A stretch of 64,000 nt of DNA from Glandiceps talaboti (Eukaryota > Hemichordata > Enteropneusta > Spengelidae). Below are positions 24,985-37,000 of this stretch, piece by piece (position 1 is the stretch's first letter; each line of letters starts with the position of its first letter). The translations under genes and the position numbers were made by a program. The notes beneath the pieces are model-generated. The model ran no database searches and was not told the origin of the DNA. It was given only the letters and a program-made list of their open reading frames with translations. The stretch covers positions 5,629,899 through 5,693,898 of the forward strand of contig NC_135567.1 in the NCBI RefSeq assembly GCF_964340395.1. The letters run 5' to 3'.

Positions 24985-26209
24985 AACCAAGTCGTGGTAT
25001 CCCCAGGTACACCATGTTCTATAACAAAGTTGTGGTATCCCCAGGTACACCATGTTCTATAACCAAGTCGTCACAGTGGTATCCCCAGGTACACCATGTT
25101 TCATAACCATTGCAGTCGTGGTATCCCCAGGTACACCATGTTCTATAACCAAGTCGTGGTATCCCCAGATATACCATGTTCTATAACCAAGTCGTGGTAT
25201 CCCCAGGTACACCATGTTTTATAACCAAGTCGTGGTGTCCCCAGGTACACCATGTTCTATAACCAAGTCGTGGTATCCCCAGGTATACCATGTTTTATAA
25301 CCAAGTCGTGGTATCCCCAGGTACACCATGTTCTATAACCAAGTCATGGTATCCCCAGGTATACCATGTTTTATAACCAAGTCGTGGTATCCCCAGGTAC
25401 ACCATGTTCTATAACCAAGTCCTGGTATCCCCAGGTACACCATGTTTTATAACCAAGTCCTGGTATCCCAGGTACACCATGTTTTATAACCAAGTCATGG
25501 TATCCCCAGGTACACCATGTTCTATAACCAAGTCGTGGTATCCCCAGGTACACCATGTTTTATAACCATTGCAGTCGTGGTATCCCAGGTACACCATGTT
25601 TTATAACCAAGTCATGGTATCCCCAGGTACACCATGTTCTATAACCAAGTCCTGGTATCCCCAGGTACACCATGTTTTATAACCAAGTCCTGGTATCCCC
25701 AGGTATACCATGTTTTATAACCAAGTCATGGTATCCCCAGGTATACCATGTTCTATAACCAAGTCGTGGTATCCCCAGGTACACCATGTTCTATAACCAA
25801 GTCGTGGTATCCCCAGGTACACCATGTTTTATAACCAAGTCGTGGTATCCCCAGGTACACCATGTTTTATAACCAAGTCATGGTATCCCCAGGTACACCA
25901 TGTTTTATAACCAAGTCGTGGTATCCCCAGGTACACCATGTTTTATAACCAAGTCGTGGTATCCCCAGGTACACCATGTTTTATAACCAAGTCGTGGTAT
26001 CCCCAGGTACACCATGTTCTATAACCAAGTCGTGGTATCCCCAGGTACACCATGTTTTATAACCAAGTCATGGTATCCCCAGGTATACCATGTTTTATAA
26101 CCAAGTCGTGGTATCCCCAGGTACACCATGTTTTATAACCAAGTCGTGGTATCCCCAGGTACACCATGTTCTATAACCAAGTCGTGGTATCCCCAGATGC
26201 ACCATGTTC
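24985..26209 (+). repeat. 38-bp minisatellite, about 32 copies (copy B)
   Basis: Same unit as 16731-17262, with more unit variants (GTCATGG, GTCCTGG, GGTATACC). Two units carry a CATTGCAG insertion and one a CACA insertion. Confidence 0.95.
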
Positions 26210-27734
26210 TCGCGCAATGTCGAATCTATCAAGAAATACTCCGAGTTATTGTATTTGTCCTTTTCTGTAAACATCATGAGAGCAGCAAAGCTAAACTAAA
26301 TTTAACATTTTCATATCATGACATTCACAAGCCATTAACGGTCCAAGTGCAACAAACCCGCGGGCTTGCCTGACGAAAACGGGTGTCATAAAAGTTGTTT
26401 GCATCTCTAAAGCTGTTTGTAGTGTTACTTATAATAGCCTAATAAATTGATAACAACTGATATAAGACGGAGATAAGGTTTGCCTCAATTGACCCACTCC
26501 TTAGAAATGATCTTACGCTGTGAACTACACTGTTTACTTGTGTTATGTAAGAGCCCATCATCACATGTGTAAATATTGGTACTCTTTGATAACAAGTGGA
26601 CTTGCTTCTTTAATGGCTTGTCCCAGTAATGTCTTGATTGTTATTGGTAATTCAGTGTGCTTTCAAATGTTTAAATGACATATCGCAGCCGAAGCTTAAC
26701 CTTTGTCACGTGGTTAGCAACCGTTGCTGGGGGGTCTCGTGAAATTTCTCCACTGCCGGAATATCCCTTGTCAATATTGTGTAAATTCTCAGTCACATGA
26801 AAATGACCAGAATTACGCCAACTGTTAAGTTTTTGTGGAGGCAGATTGACTCAACTACTGTGGTCGAAAACACCAGTTTAGGTCGCCCTGGCAACCATTG
26901 TCTTCTGTACAAGAACGCACCGCCAGCCGATGTTTACCATAAAAAGCTGAAAATGTCATTGAAGTAAACATGCATATAGGGGACTCCCCTTCTAAGTCCC
27001 TGGTTTATGAATAATAATGAGGTTGTACACAAAATGGCTGTATGAGGGCAGTAATCCCTTCAGATCACTATGGTGACCTCACAGCAGACGTAGCTCAATA
27101 CTTGATGGTATTAAGAGTTGAAAGGACTGTGTAAATTAGATACATTTCACTGGTATCTTGTGTTGATGGTGGAATTACTGTAAACAGAATTCACCCACAA
27201 TTCACTGAAATGACTTAAAGAAATAGTGAATGTTTTTACGACATTTTCCGATATTCCTCGACATTTTCTGATACTGTTTTTAACATAGCAACCATAAGTA
27301 TTTGTACATAGACAGTATAATGTTATGCGCTCTCCAAAAATGTATACCATTTGAAAACCAACCAAATATTAAGAAAGTTACCGTTAATTAATCCATTGCA
27401 TGTGTTTACCATTGAATTTAATGGAGAACACGAAAAACGTCGGAAGAATACTTCCTGAGAAGACAGGATATTTTTTTTTCTTTTTTAATATAATTAATGT
27501 ACATAATTTGTGAAAATATTGGGAGAAGAGGAATTAATTACTTTTTCAACTTTTTCGCTTGCCATGTTAAACCTATGGGGAAATTAGCTTCAAGTAATCA
27601 ACTTTTGTATTAACGTATTTTGTGTAGTTTTCTTGACTGAAAAGTAATAAATAAGTGTATGCGACGAAATAAATTACAAACAATTGAGAGATTTTTGCTA
27701 TCATTTTAAGTGAGATTTTCAAATATTCGCTTTT

Positions 27735-28055
27735 ATTTTAGAGTGCAAATATCGTTTATTTTGACAGCCAGGAAGTCCTTAGAGTGCGAATATCGTTTAT
27801 TTTGACAACCAAGAAGTCCTTAGAGAGCGAATACCGTTTATTTAGACAACCAAGAAGTCCTTAGAGTGTGAATACCGTTTATTTTGACAGCCAGGAAGTC
27901 CTTAGAGTGCGAATATCGTTTATTTTGACAACCAAGAAGTCCTTAGAGAGCGAATACCGTTTATTTTGACAGCCAACACGAAGTCCTTAGAGTGTGAATA
28001 TCGTTTATTTTGACAGCCAAGAAGTCCTTAGAACGCAAATATCGTTTATTTTTAT
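27735..28055 (+). repeat. 43-bp repeat, about seven copies (copy B)
   Basis: Unit contains TTTTGACAGCCAAGAAGTCC, TTAGAGTGCGAATA and CGTTTA. Confidence 0.85.
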
Positions 28056-28305
28056 GGGTTCTCGTCATTATATTTTGACGATATTTTCAGGGATTATGTC
28101 ACACCTAGGGGGTGTGTATTTTCTTTAGAAAGGACACATCCTATGATAGACTGTAAGATACGTTGTGACGTTTCGTCATCACCGGCCTCCTCTCACACGA
28201 CTGTACTACTATACTCTGCAATAGTCTGTCAGAAACTTCTCAAGATTTTGGCCCCACCCTGCACTAGTGATTAAAAGGTCATGCAGAGGTCAATATGTAG
28301 ATCTT

Positions 28306-28975
28306 TATAACACTGGTCAGCAAGCCTCATGACTGAGAAATTTTGGATAATAATATCGATATTTCTGTAACAATCGATGATACCTTGACTACCACATATC
28401 CCCAACTATATTCAGTGTCAATAACCAATGAAATTGTCGTGAGTCTTGCACTGGGACCCGGAAATACGTACGTACGCATAAACGCACATCATGTTTTCAG
28501 TTGAGTTGGAGAATTTGAAGCAGACAATATTTTGTTGGATAAAATCAGAGTACAAACAATAATATATAGTATGGAGTCAATGATCATATCAACCTGTACT
28601 CAAATGTATGTGTACACTTACTTTGGAGATTTTGTGATAAAAGACTGAACCAAATTGCATAGATGGAATTCTCAAGAACTGCTGGTATTTTAGGTATTTA
28701 CAATTTATTCTGGCGATGTTAGAGTTTTACAATTGCTTAAGTTTGATACAGATAATTTCAAAAATCATGAAACTTTGTTACAACAGACATCACCAACTAG
28801 TACATTCCAACAGCAATGGTGTTTTTCCTAAATTTGAATTTTTAAAAGCGTCCCCCATCTCTAATCATGTACAAAGTATAGTGCATACTTATCCGAATAT
28901 CCATGGCCATCAGCCATGCCAGTGATAGACTCACGCCGTGACTTACAATGCTGAATCTCCAAAATGGCCGACTCA
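28306..28975. other. Intergenic, no gene seen
   Basis: AT-rich sequence with only a short uncharacteristic ORF at 28716-28925. Confidence 0.5.
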
Positions 28976-28976
28976 T

Positions 28977-29016
<40 letters not shown>
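28976..29016 (+). repeat. (ACA)n microsatellite
   Basis: About 13 ACA triplets. Confidence 0.95.
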
Positions 29017-29183
29017 CAATATGACCTTGAGGTCATACTCTAGAATATTAAGTGGAAAGTGTAATTTCATAAGATTAAATGGTCGTAGAGGGCGATAGTA
29101 GCTTGACAGCTTACATGCATACAAAGGAATGATCGAAAACAGAACTTTGAAGTGGCTTAAACAGCGCCGGATATATCCAGCAG

Positions 29184-29275
29184 ATAAGAAATAATAATAA
29201 TAATGTTAATAATGTTGGGTTCTTATGTAGCGCTTTCCCATGCCATTCTCAAATGCTTTACAATTATTTTTGGGG
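29184..29275 (+). mobile_element. SINE-like repeat fragment
   Basis: An AAT-rich tract runs into TTCTTATGTAGCGCTTTCCC and ATGCTTTACAATTATT. The AGCGC...GCTTTACA signature recurs at 31440-31495. I recognise it as a common short interspersed motif of marine invertebrates but cannot name the family. Confidence 0.4.
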
Positions 29276-30640
29276 ATAGGGTTAGAGTTAGGGTAGGGGA
29301 CAGGTTTGGGGTAGGGTTAGAGTTAGGGTAGGGGACAGGTTTGGGGATAGGGTTAGAGTTAGGGTAGGGGACAGGTTTGGGGATAGGGTTAGAGTTAGGG
29401 TAGGGGACAGGTTTGGGGATAGGGTTAGAGTTAGGGTAGGGGACAGGTTTGGGGATAGGGTTAGAGTTAGGGTAGGGGACAGGTTTGGGGATAGGGTTAG
29501 AGTTAGGGTAGGGGACAGGTTTGGGGGTAGGGTTAGAGTTAGGGTAGGGGACAGGTTAGGGGTAAGGGTTAGAGTTAGGGTAGGGGACAGGTTTGGGGAT
29601 AGGGTTAGAGTTAGGGTAGGGGACAGGTTTAGGGATAGGGTTAGAGTTAGGGTAGGGGACAGGTTTGGGGATAGGGTTAGGGTTAGTTTAGGGGACAGGT
29701 TTGGGGATAGGGTTAGAGTTAGGGTAGGGGACAGGTTTGGGGATAGGGTTAGGGTTAGTTTAGGGGACAGGTTTGGGGATAGGGTTAGAGTTAGGGTAGG
29801 GGACAGGTTTGGGGATAGGGTTAGAGTTAGGGTAGGGGACAGGTTTGGGGATAGGGTTAGAGTTAGGGTAGGGGACAGGTTTGGGGATAGGGTTAGAGTT
29901 AGGGTAGGGGACAGGTTTGGGGATAGGGTTAGAGTTAGGGTAGGGGACAGGTTTGGGGATAGGGTTAGAGTTAGGGTAGGGGACAGGTTTGGGGATAGGG
30001 TTAGAGTTAGGGTAGGGGACAGGTTTGGGGATAGGGTTAGAGTTAGGGTAGGGGACAGGTTTGGGGATAGGGTTAGAGTTAGGGTAGGGGACAGGTTTGG
30101 GGATAGGGTTAGGGTTAGGGTTAGAGTTAGGGTTAGGGGTAAGGGTTGGAGGTTAGGTTAAGGGTTAGAGTTAGGGTAGGGGACAGGTTTGGGGATAGGG
30201 TTAGAGTTAGGGTAGGGGACAGGTTTGGGGATAGGGTTAGAGTTAGGGTAGGGGACAGGTTTGGGGATAGGGTTAGAGTTAGGGTAGGGGACAGGTTTGG
30301 GGATAGGGTTAGGGTTAGGGTAGGGGACAGGTTTGGGGATAGGGTTAGGGTTAGGGTAGGGGACAGGTTTGGGGGTAGGGTTAGAGTTAGGGTAGGGGAC
30401 AGGTTTGGGGATAGGGTTAGAGTTAGGGTAGGGGACAGGTTTGGGGATAGGGTTAGAGTTAGGGTAGGGGACAGGTTTGGGGATAGGGTTAGAGTTAGGG
30501 TAGGGGACAGGTTTGGGGGTAGGGTTAGAGTTAGGGTAGGGGACAGGTTTGGGGATAGGGTTAGAGTTAGGGTAGGGGACAGGTTTGGGGATAGGGTTAG
30601 GGTTAGTTTAGGGTTAGGGTTAGGGGTAAGGGTTGGAGGT
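29275..30640 (+). repeat. 36-bp TTAGGG-derived minisatellite, about 37 copies
   Basis: Unit GGGTTAGAGTTAGGGTAGGG followed by GACAGGTTTGGGGATA. It is very homogeneous; because 36 is a multiple of 3, it gives a spurious 165-codon ORF at 30146-30643 with a 12-residue VRVRVGDRFGDR repeat. Confidence 0.95.
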
Positions 30641-30835
30641 TAGGTTAAGGGTTAGGGTTAGAGTTAGGGTAGGGGACAGGTTTGGGGATAGGGTTAGGGT
30701 TAGTTTAGGGTTAGGGTTAGGGGTAAGGGTTGGAGGTTAGGTTAAGGGTTAGGGTTAGGGTTGAGGTTGGGGTTAGGGTATGGTTAGGATTAGGGTTAGA
30801 GGTAGGGTTAGGGGGCAGGGGTGTATGGCTAAACA
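30641..30835 (+). repeat. Degenerate TTAGGG-like flank of the minisatellite
   Basis: Irregular GGTTAGGGTTAGGG, GGTTGGAGG and AAGGGTT words, with one further 36-bp unit at about 30662-30695. Confidence 0.85.
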
Positions 30836-31069
30836 TGTACGTATACTCAATCAATAGTGTACTTGTATTTGGTTTTGAGTCTTTACATTTGGTCAATTGT
30901 GTATGTCTATTTGGTCAATTGTGTTTTGTATTCAGTCAATTGTGTACTCAATTGGTAAATGTTGTACGTGTAATTGGTCAATATTATACCGCTCACCGGT
31001 CATTTGGGTACGTGCTATGGCATTGTTTGACACGTATTTGGTCAATTGTGTACATGATTTTATAATATT
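30836..31069. other. Short TTGGTCAATTGTGTA-rich interval
   Basis: Loose repetition of TTTGGTCAATTGTGTA words (about seven variants). No gene. Confidence 0.5.
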
Positions 31070-31414
31070 TGGGTTCAGAGGTCAGAGGTAAACTATAGAT
31101 GGCAAATACCTTTGCATAGGTATATGTCATGGAAACAATGCAAATGTCAAAGGTCAAATCAAGGTCATGACCCTATAGGGCACTTATGGTAGTGTATTAT
31201 GACATCACTTGAGGTCAGGTCAGGTATGTCAAAGTTCACATTGGTGAAGTATATATGTCTAAGATTTGACCCAAAAATTTAAACTAATATGGCCATTTTG
31301 AGTCATGTAGGGGTCATGAGGTCAAAGGTATCTAACACTATTTTTTTGGAATTTTATGGAATATTTTGTGCTAGATTACTCATTTGACATATATATAAAG
31401 ATATGAGAAGTTTG

Positions 31415-31620
31415 AATATCAATCAATCAATCAATCAATCAATACATTTATAGAGCGCCAATATCCAATACGAAGTAGAGTTCAGCGGCGCTTTACAGTT
31501 AGTTATCGAACACTTTTGCAAACAAGTGTGTTTTGAGATGTTTCCTGAAGGCATTGACTGTGGGTGTCTGTCGAAGCTCCAGTTGTAATTTGTTCCAAAG
31601 ACGTGGAGGATTACTAGAAA
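31415..31620 (+). mobile_element. SINE-like insertion with (TCAA)n head
   Basis: Six ATCA units, then TTTATAGAGCGCCAATATCC, GCGGCGCTTTACAG and a segment reading GTTCCAAAGACGTGGAGG. It is absent from the corresponding place in the later 2.24-kb units. Confidence 0.5.
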
Positions 31621-33475
31621 TATGATTTTAGAATTTTAATGTATTTGTAGTGAGAAAACTATTATTAATTTTTAAAAGGAGGAAAATCATGAAATATCAT
31701 CCATCTTATTTTATTAAATTATTTATATTGGGTGACATGACTCACTCTAAAAGTTTGATGTTCAAGTGTTTTTAGAAAATATGATTTATGGGGGTTAAAA
31801 TTGGAATAAATAGTGTTTGCATGCATTCCTATGGGGATGTCAAATGTCAACATTTATGTACCTTCATAATTAACTATAGTTGTCAGAATTTTATCCAATT
31901 TTTTTGTGTTTGGTTACTCATATAACATATATCTAAATGTATGAGAAGTTGCAAGAGTGTAGGACTACCAGAATTATAATTTTAGAATTTAGCTGGAAAA
32001 TTTAAATGTTTAACATGTATTTTTACATAGAAAACTAGGAATAATTTTTAAAATGAGGAAAATCATAAAATATCATGAATTTTTTTGTATTTGATTACTA
32101 ATATTTGGTGACATGACTCACTCTAAAAGTTAAATGTTCAAGTGTTTTTAGGAAATATGTTTTCTGGGGGTTAAAATTGGAAAAATTACATGTACATTAC
32201 TGTCTATGGGAACCTATTAATGCTCACCTATACAATGTATTTATTTTTTAATTAGATGGATATAATTCAAGTGAAGGTGATATTCCAATAGAGCACATAA
32301 TGTTGTGCTTAGATATCTTGTTCTTTTATGTTCAAGTAGTCTACAGTTTTTTTTAGGAATTTATTTAATTATTTGTATTTGACTCATTTACCCCTATGTT
32401 TAACACATGATTATGGGGGTAGGGGTAACACATCACACAGTATTAAGCTTCCCAATTGAGAACCCCTGGGACTAGAGTAAAACTTTGACCTGTTTCAGAT
32501 ACCTCTAATCCTCCTCTATCCCACAATACATTTGGTGATTGGATCAAATAAGACGATACAGGAAGCAAAAAGCAAATGTATACCAGTGAAAAAACCCAAA
32601 TCATGAATTTCACGGTGACTATCACAACCATTCCCTTTTTCACTACCAATTTTGAATACTTAGGACTACAACCAAAGTAACTATCGCTTGTACTGATAGC
32701 TTGACATGTCTACAAATTAAAATGGACGACCAGGGGTCAAAGGTCATACAGTTCCAGTACGAACTACCAAATTATTATCTGAAGTCATGAGTATGTACCA
32801 CCAGACGTAATGGTGGTACAACCAAGTTACAACTAATTTTAGATACCTTGACCTGTCCACTATCTACAACTAAAGTTGTAGGGTCATAGGTCAAATATTA
32901 ACAAAATGGCGACTGTCCAAAGAAAGCATACATTCACTCATATAGGTGGTTTTTAGTGAACAATTCCCTTATTTTGGGCGGATCCCATCTCACAACCCCT
33001 GAAGCTAGGACCAAAGTGAAATTGCTTTTGGAAACCTTGACGTGTCTACTATTACCAATGAACACCATTTAGTGAAATTCCAATTCTTAAAGAAATGTGA
33101 TTTTTTTAAAAAATAAGCATGTTTTTACCCTATGGCAATATTCGTACTTGTAGAATTTTGGGTTTGCAAAATATACCCTAACTTTAGAAGGGCACTCATG
33201 GTAGTGTATCTTGACATAATTTGAGATCAGGTCAGGTATTTCAAAGTTCACGACCAAATATTTCCTATCACACTACACGTATAGTAGGTGACAGTATAGG
33301 CCAAAGATTTGATCCCAAAATGTTAACTAATATTGCCATGTTGGGTCATGTGAGGGTCATGAAGTCAAAGTTCATTAAGTGATAGGCCAAAGGTACCAAT
33401 TTGGTTTCAAAGGTCAGAGGTCAAAATTGGATGGCACATATCTTTGCATAGGTATATGCCATTGACACAATGCAA

Positions 33476-33488
33476 AGGTCAAAGGTCA
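33476..33488 (+). promoter_or_regulatory. DR1 nuclear-receptor-like site in the array
   Basis: AGGTCA-A-AGGTCA, recurring at 35722-35734 and 37958-37970 at the array period. The sequence equals the RXR/HNF4/COUP-TF DR1 consensus. Function in a satellite is unproven. Confidence 0.35.
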
Positions 33489-34000
33489 CATCAAGGTCAT
33501 GAACCTGTAACCTGAAACTCATGGTAGTGTATTTTAACATCACTCGCGGTCAGGTCAGGTATGTCAAAGTTCACAGCCACATTGGTGAATTATATATGCC
33601 TAAGATTTGACCCCAAAATGTTAACTATATGGCCATGTTGGGTCATGTAGGGATCTTGAGGTCAAAGTTCATTAAGTGCTGGGTCACAGGTACCAATTTG
33701 GGTTCAGAGGTCATAGTTAGATGGTACATACATATGCATAGGTATATGCCATTGACACAACACAAAGGTCAAATCAAGGTCATGACCCTATAGGGCACTC
33801 ATGGTAGTGTATCAAGACATCATTTGAGGTCAGGTCAGGTATGTCAAAGTTCATGACCACATATGTCCTATCACACTACACATATAGTAGATGACAGTAT
33901 AGGCCAAAGGTTTGACCTCAAAATGTTAACTAATGTGGCCATGTTGGGTCATGTAGGGGTCATGAGGTCAAAGGTCATAAAGTGCTGGGTCAAATGTATC

Positions 34001-34022
34001 TAACCCTAACCCTAACCCTAAC
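34001..34022 (+). repeat. Short telomere-like (CCCTAA)n in the array unit
   Basis: TAACCCTAACCCTAACCCTAA; shorter versions at 36251-36266 and 38485-38501 in later units. Confidence 0.8.
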
Positions 34023-37000
34023 ATAAGTTCAACTGAGTGATGCCAATTTGCTATGTAAAGTTGTCAAATTGACTATTACATGGTTTTCTATGGGGGGTCA
34101 AAGGTCATCCATGTATGCATTTTTTTGGAATTTTATGTAATTCTTTTGTGTTTGGTTACTCATATAACATATATCTAAATGTAAGAGAAGTTGCAAGAAT
34201 GTAGGTCTTCCAGAATTATGATTTTAGAATTTAGCTGCAGAATTTAAATGTTTAACTTGTATTTTTACATAGGAAACTATGAATAATTTTTAAAATGAGG
34301 AAAATCATAAAATATCATGCACTTTTTTATATTTTATTACTTATATTGGGTGACATGACTCACTCTAAAAGTTTAATGTTCAAATGTTTTTAGGAAATAT
34401 GTTTTCTGGGGTTTAAAATTGGAAAAATTACATATACATTGCTGTCTATGGGAACCTATTAATGCTCACCTATACAATGTATTTATTTTTTAATTAGATG
34501 GATATAATTCAAGTGAAGGTGATATTCCAATAGAGCACATAATGTTGTACTTAGATATCTTGTTCTTTTATGTTCAAGTACTCTACAGTTTTTTTTTAGG
34601 AATTTATTTAATTATTTGTATTTGACGCATTTACCCCTATGTTTAACACATGATTATGGAGGTAGGGGTAACACATCACACAGTATTAAGCTTCCCAATT
34701 GAGAACCCCTGGGACTAGAGTAAAACTTTGACCTGTTTCAGATACCTCTAATCATCCTCTATCCCACAATGAACTGCATTTGGTGATTGGATCAAATAAG
34801 ACGATACAGGAAGCAAAAAGCAAATGTATACCAGTGAAAAAACCCAAATCATGAATTTCACGGTGACTATCACAACCATTCCCTTTTTCACTACCAATTT
34901 TGAATACTTAGGACTACAACCAAAGTAACTATCGCTTGTACTGATAGCTTGACATGTCTACAAATTAAAATGGACGACCAGGGGTCAAAGGTCATACAGT
35001 TCCAGTACGAACTACATAACTATTATCTGATGTCATGAGTATGTACCACCAGACGTAATGGTGGTACAACCAAGTTACAACTAATTTTAGATACCTTGAC
35101 CTGTCCACTATCTACAACTAAAGTTGTAGGGTCATAGGTCAAATATTAACAAAATAGCGACTGTCCAAAGAAAGCATAAATTCACTCATATGGGTGGTTT
35201 TTAGTGAACAATTCCCTTATTTTGGGCGGATACCATCTCACAACCCCTGAAGCTAGGACCAAAGTGAAATTGTTTTTGGAAACCTTGACATGTCTACTAT
35301 TAACAATGAATGCCATTTAGTGAAATTCAAATTCTTAAAGATATGGGATTTTTTAAAAATAAGCATGTTTTTACCCTATGGCAATATTCGTACTTGTAGA
35401 ATTTTGGGTTTCTAAAATATACCCTAACTTTAGAAGGGCAGTCATGGTAGTGTATCATGACATAATTTGAGATCAGGTCAGGTATTTCAAAGTTCACGAC
35501 CACATATGTCCTATCACACTACACATATAGTAGGTGACAGCATAGGCCAAAGATTTGACCCCAAAATGTTAACTAATATTGCCATGTTGGGTCATGTGAG
35601 GGTCATGAAGTCAAAGTTCATTAAGTGATAGGCCTAAGGTACAAACTTGGTTTCGAAGGTCAGAGGTCAAAATTGGATGGCACATATATTTTCATAGGTA
35701 TATGCCATTGACACAACGCAAAGGTCAAAGGTCACATCAAGGTCATGAACCTGTAACCTGAAACTCATGGTAGTGTATTTTAACATCACTCGCGGTCAGG
35801 TCAGGTATGTCAAAGTTCATGACCACATTGGTGATTTATATATGCATAAGATTTGACCCCAAAATGTTAACTATATGGCCATGTTGGGTCATGTAGGGAT
35901 CTTGAGGTCAAAGTTCATTAAATGCTGGGTCACAGGTACCAATTTGGGTTCAGAGGTCATAGTTAGATGGTACATACATATGCATAGGTATATGCCATTG
36001 ACACAACACAAAGTACAAATCAAGGTCATGACGTCGACCCTATAGGGCACTCATGGTAGTGTATCAAGACATCATTTGAGGTCAGGTCAGGTATGTCAAA
36101 GTTCATGACAACATATGTCCTATCACACTACATATAGTAGATGACAGTATAGGCCAAAGATTTGACCTCAAAATGTTAACTAATGTGGCCATGTTGGGTC
36201 ATATAGGGGTCATGAGGTCAAAGGTCATAAAGTGCTGGGTCAAATGTATCTAACCCTAACCCTAACATAAGTTCAACTGAGTGATGCCAATTTGCTATGT
36301 AAAGTTGTCAAATTGACTATTACATGGTTTTCTATGGGGGTCAAAGGTCATCCATGTATGCATTCTTTTGGAATTTTATGTACTTTTTTGTGTTTGGTTA
36401 CTCATATAACATATATCTAAATGTAAGAGAAGTTGCAAGAATATAGGTCTACCAGAATTATGATTTTAGAATTTAGCTGGAAAATTTAAATGTTTAACAT
36501 GTGTTTTTACATAGGAAACTATGAAAAATTTTTAAAATGAGGAAAATCATAAAATATCATGCACTTTTTTATATTTTATTACTTATATGGGGTGACATGA
36601 CTCACTCTAAAAGTTTAATGTTCAAATGTTTTTAGGAAATATGTTTTCTGGGGGTTAAAATTGGAAAAATTACATATACATTGCTGTCGATGGGAACCTA
36701 TTAATGCTCACCTATACAATGTATTTATTTTTTAATTAGATGGATATAATTCAAGTGAAGGTGATATTCCAATAGAGCATATAATGTTGTACTTAGATAT
36801 CTTGTTCTTTTATGCTCAAGTACTCTACAGTTTTTTTTAGGAATTTATTTAATTATTTGTATTGGACGCATTTACCCCTATGCTTAACACATGATTATGG
36901 GGGTAGGGGTAACACATCACACAGTATTAAGCTTCCCAATTGAGAACCCCTGGGACTAGAGTAAAACTTTGACCTGTTTCAGATACCTCTAATCCTCCTC

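Larger units (their letters stand above)
23838..28305 (+). repeat. Segmental duplication copy B (unoccupied)
   Basis: Same order as copy A but without the 15.5-kb transposon, with 32 instead of 14 minisatellite units, and with an extra segment of about 315 bp (26316-26631) absent from A. The 43-bp repeats are expanded. Confidence 0.85.

Noticed and set aside
30146-30643. 165-aa VRVRVGDRFGDR protein
   Set aside because: The 36-bp repeat length keeps any frame open; no start context or neighbouring gene.
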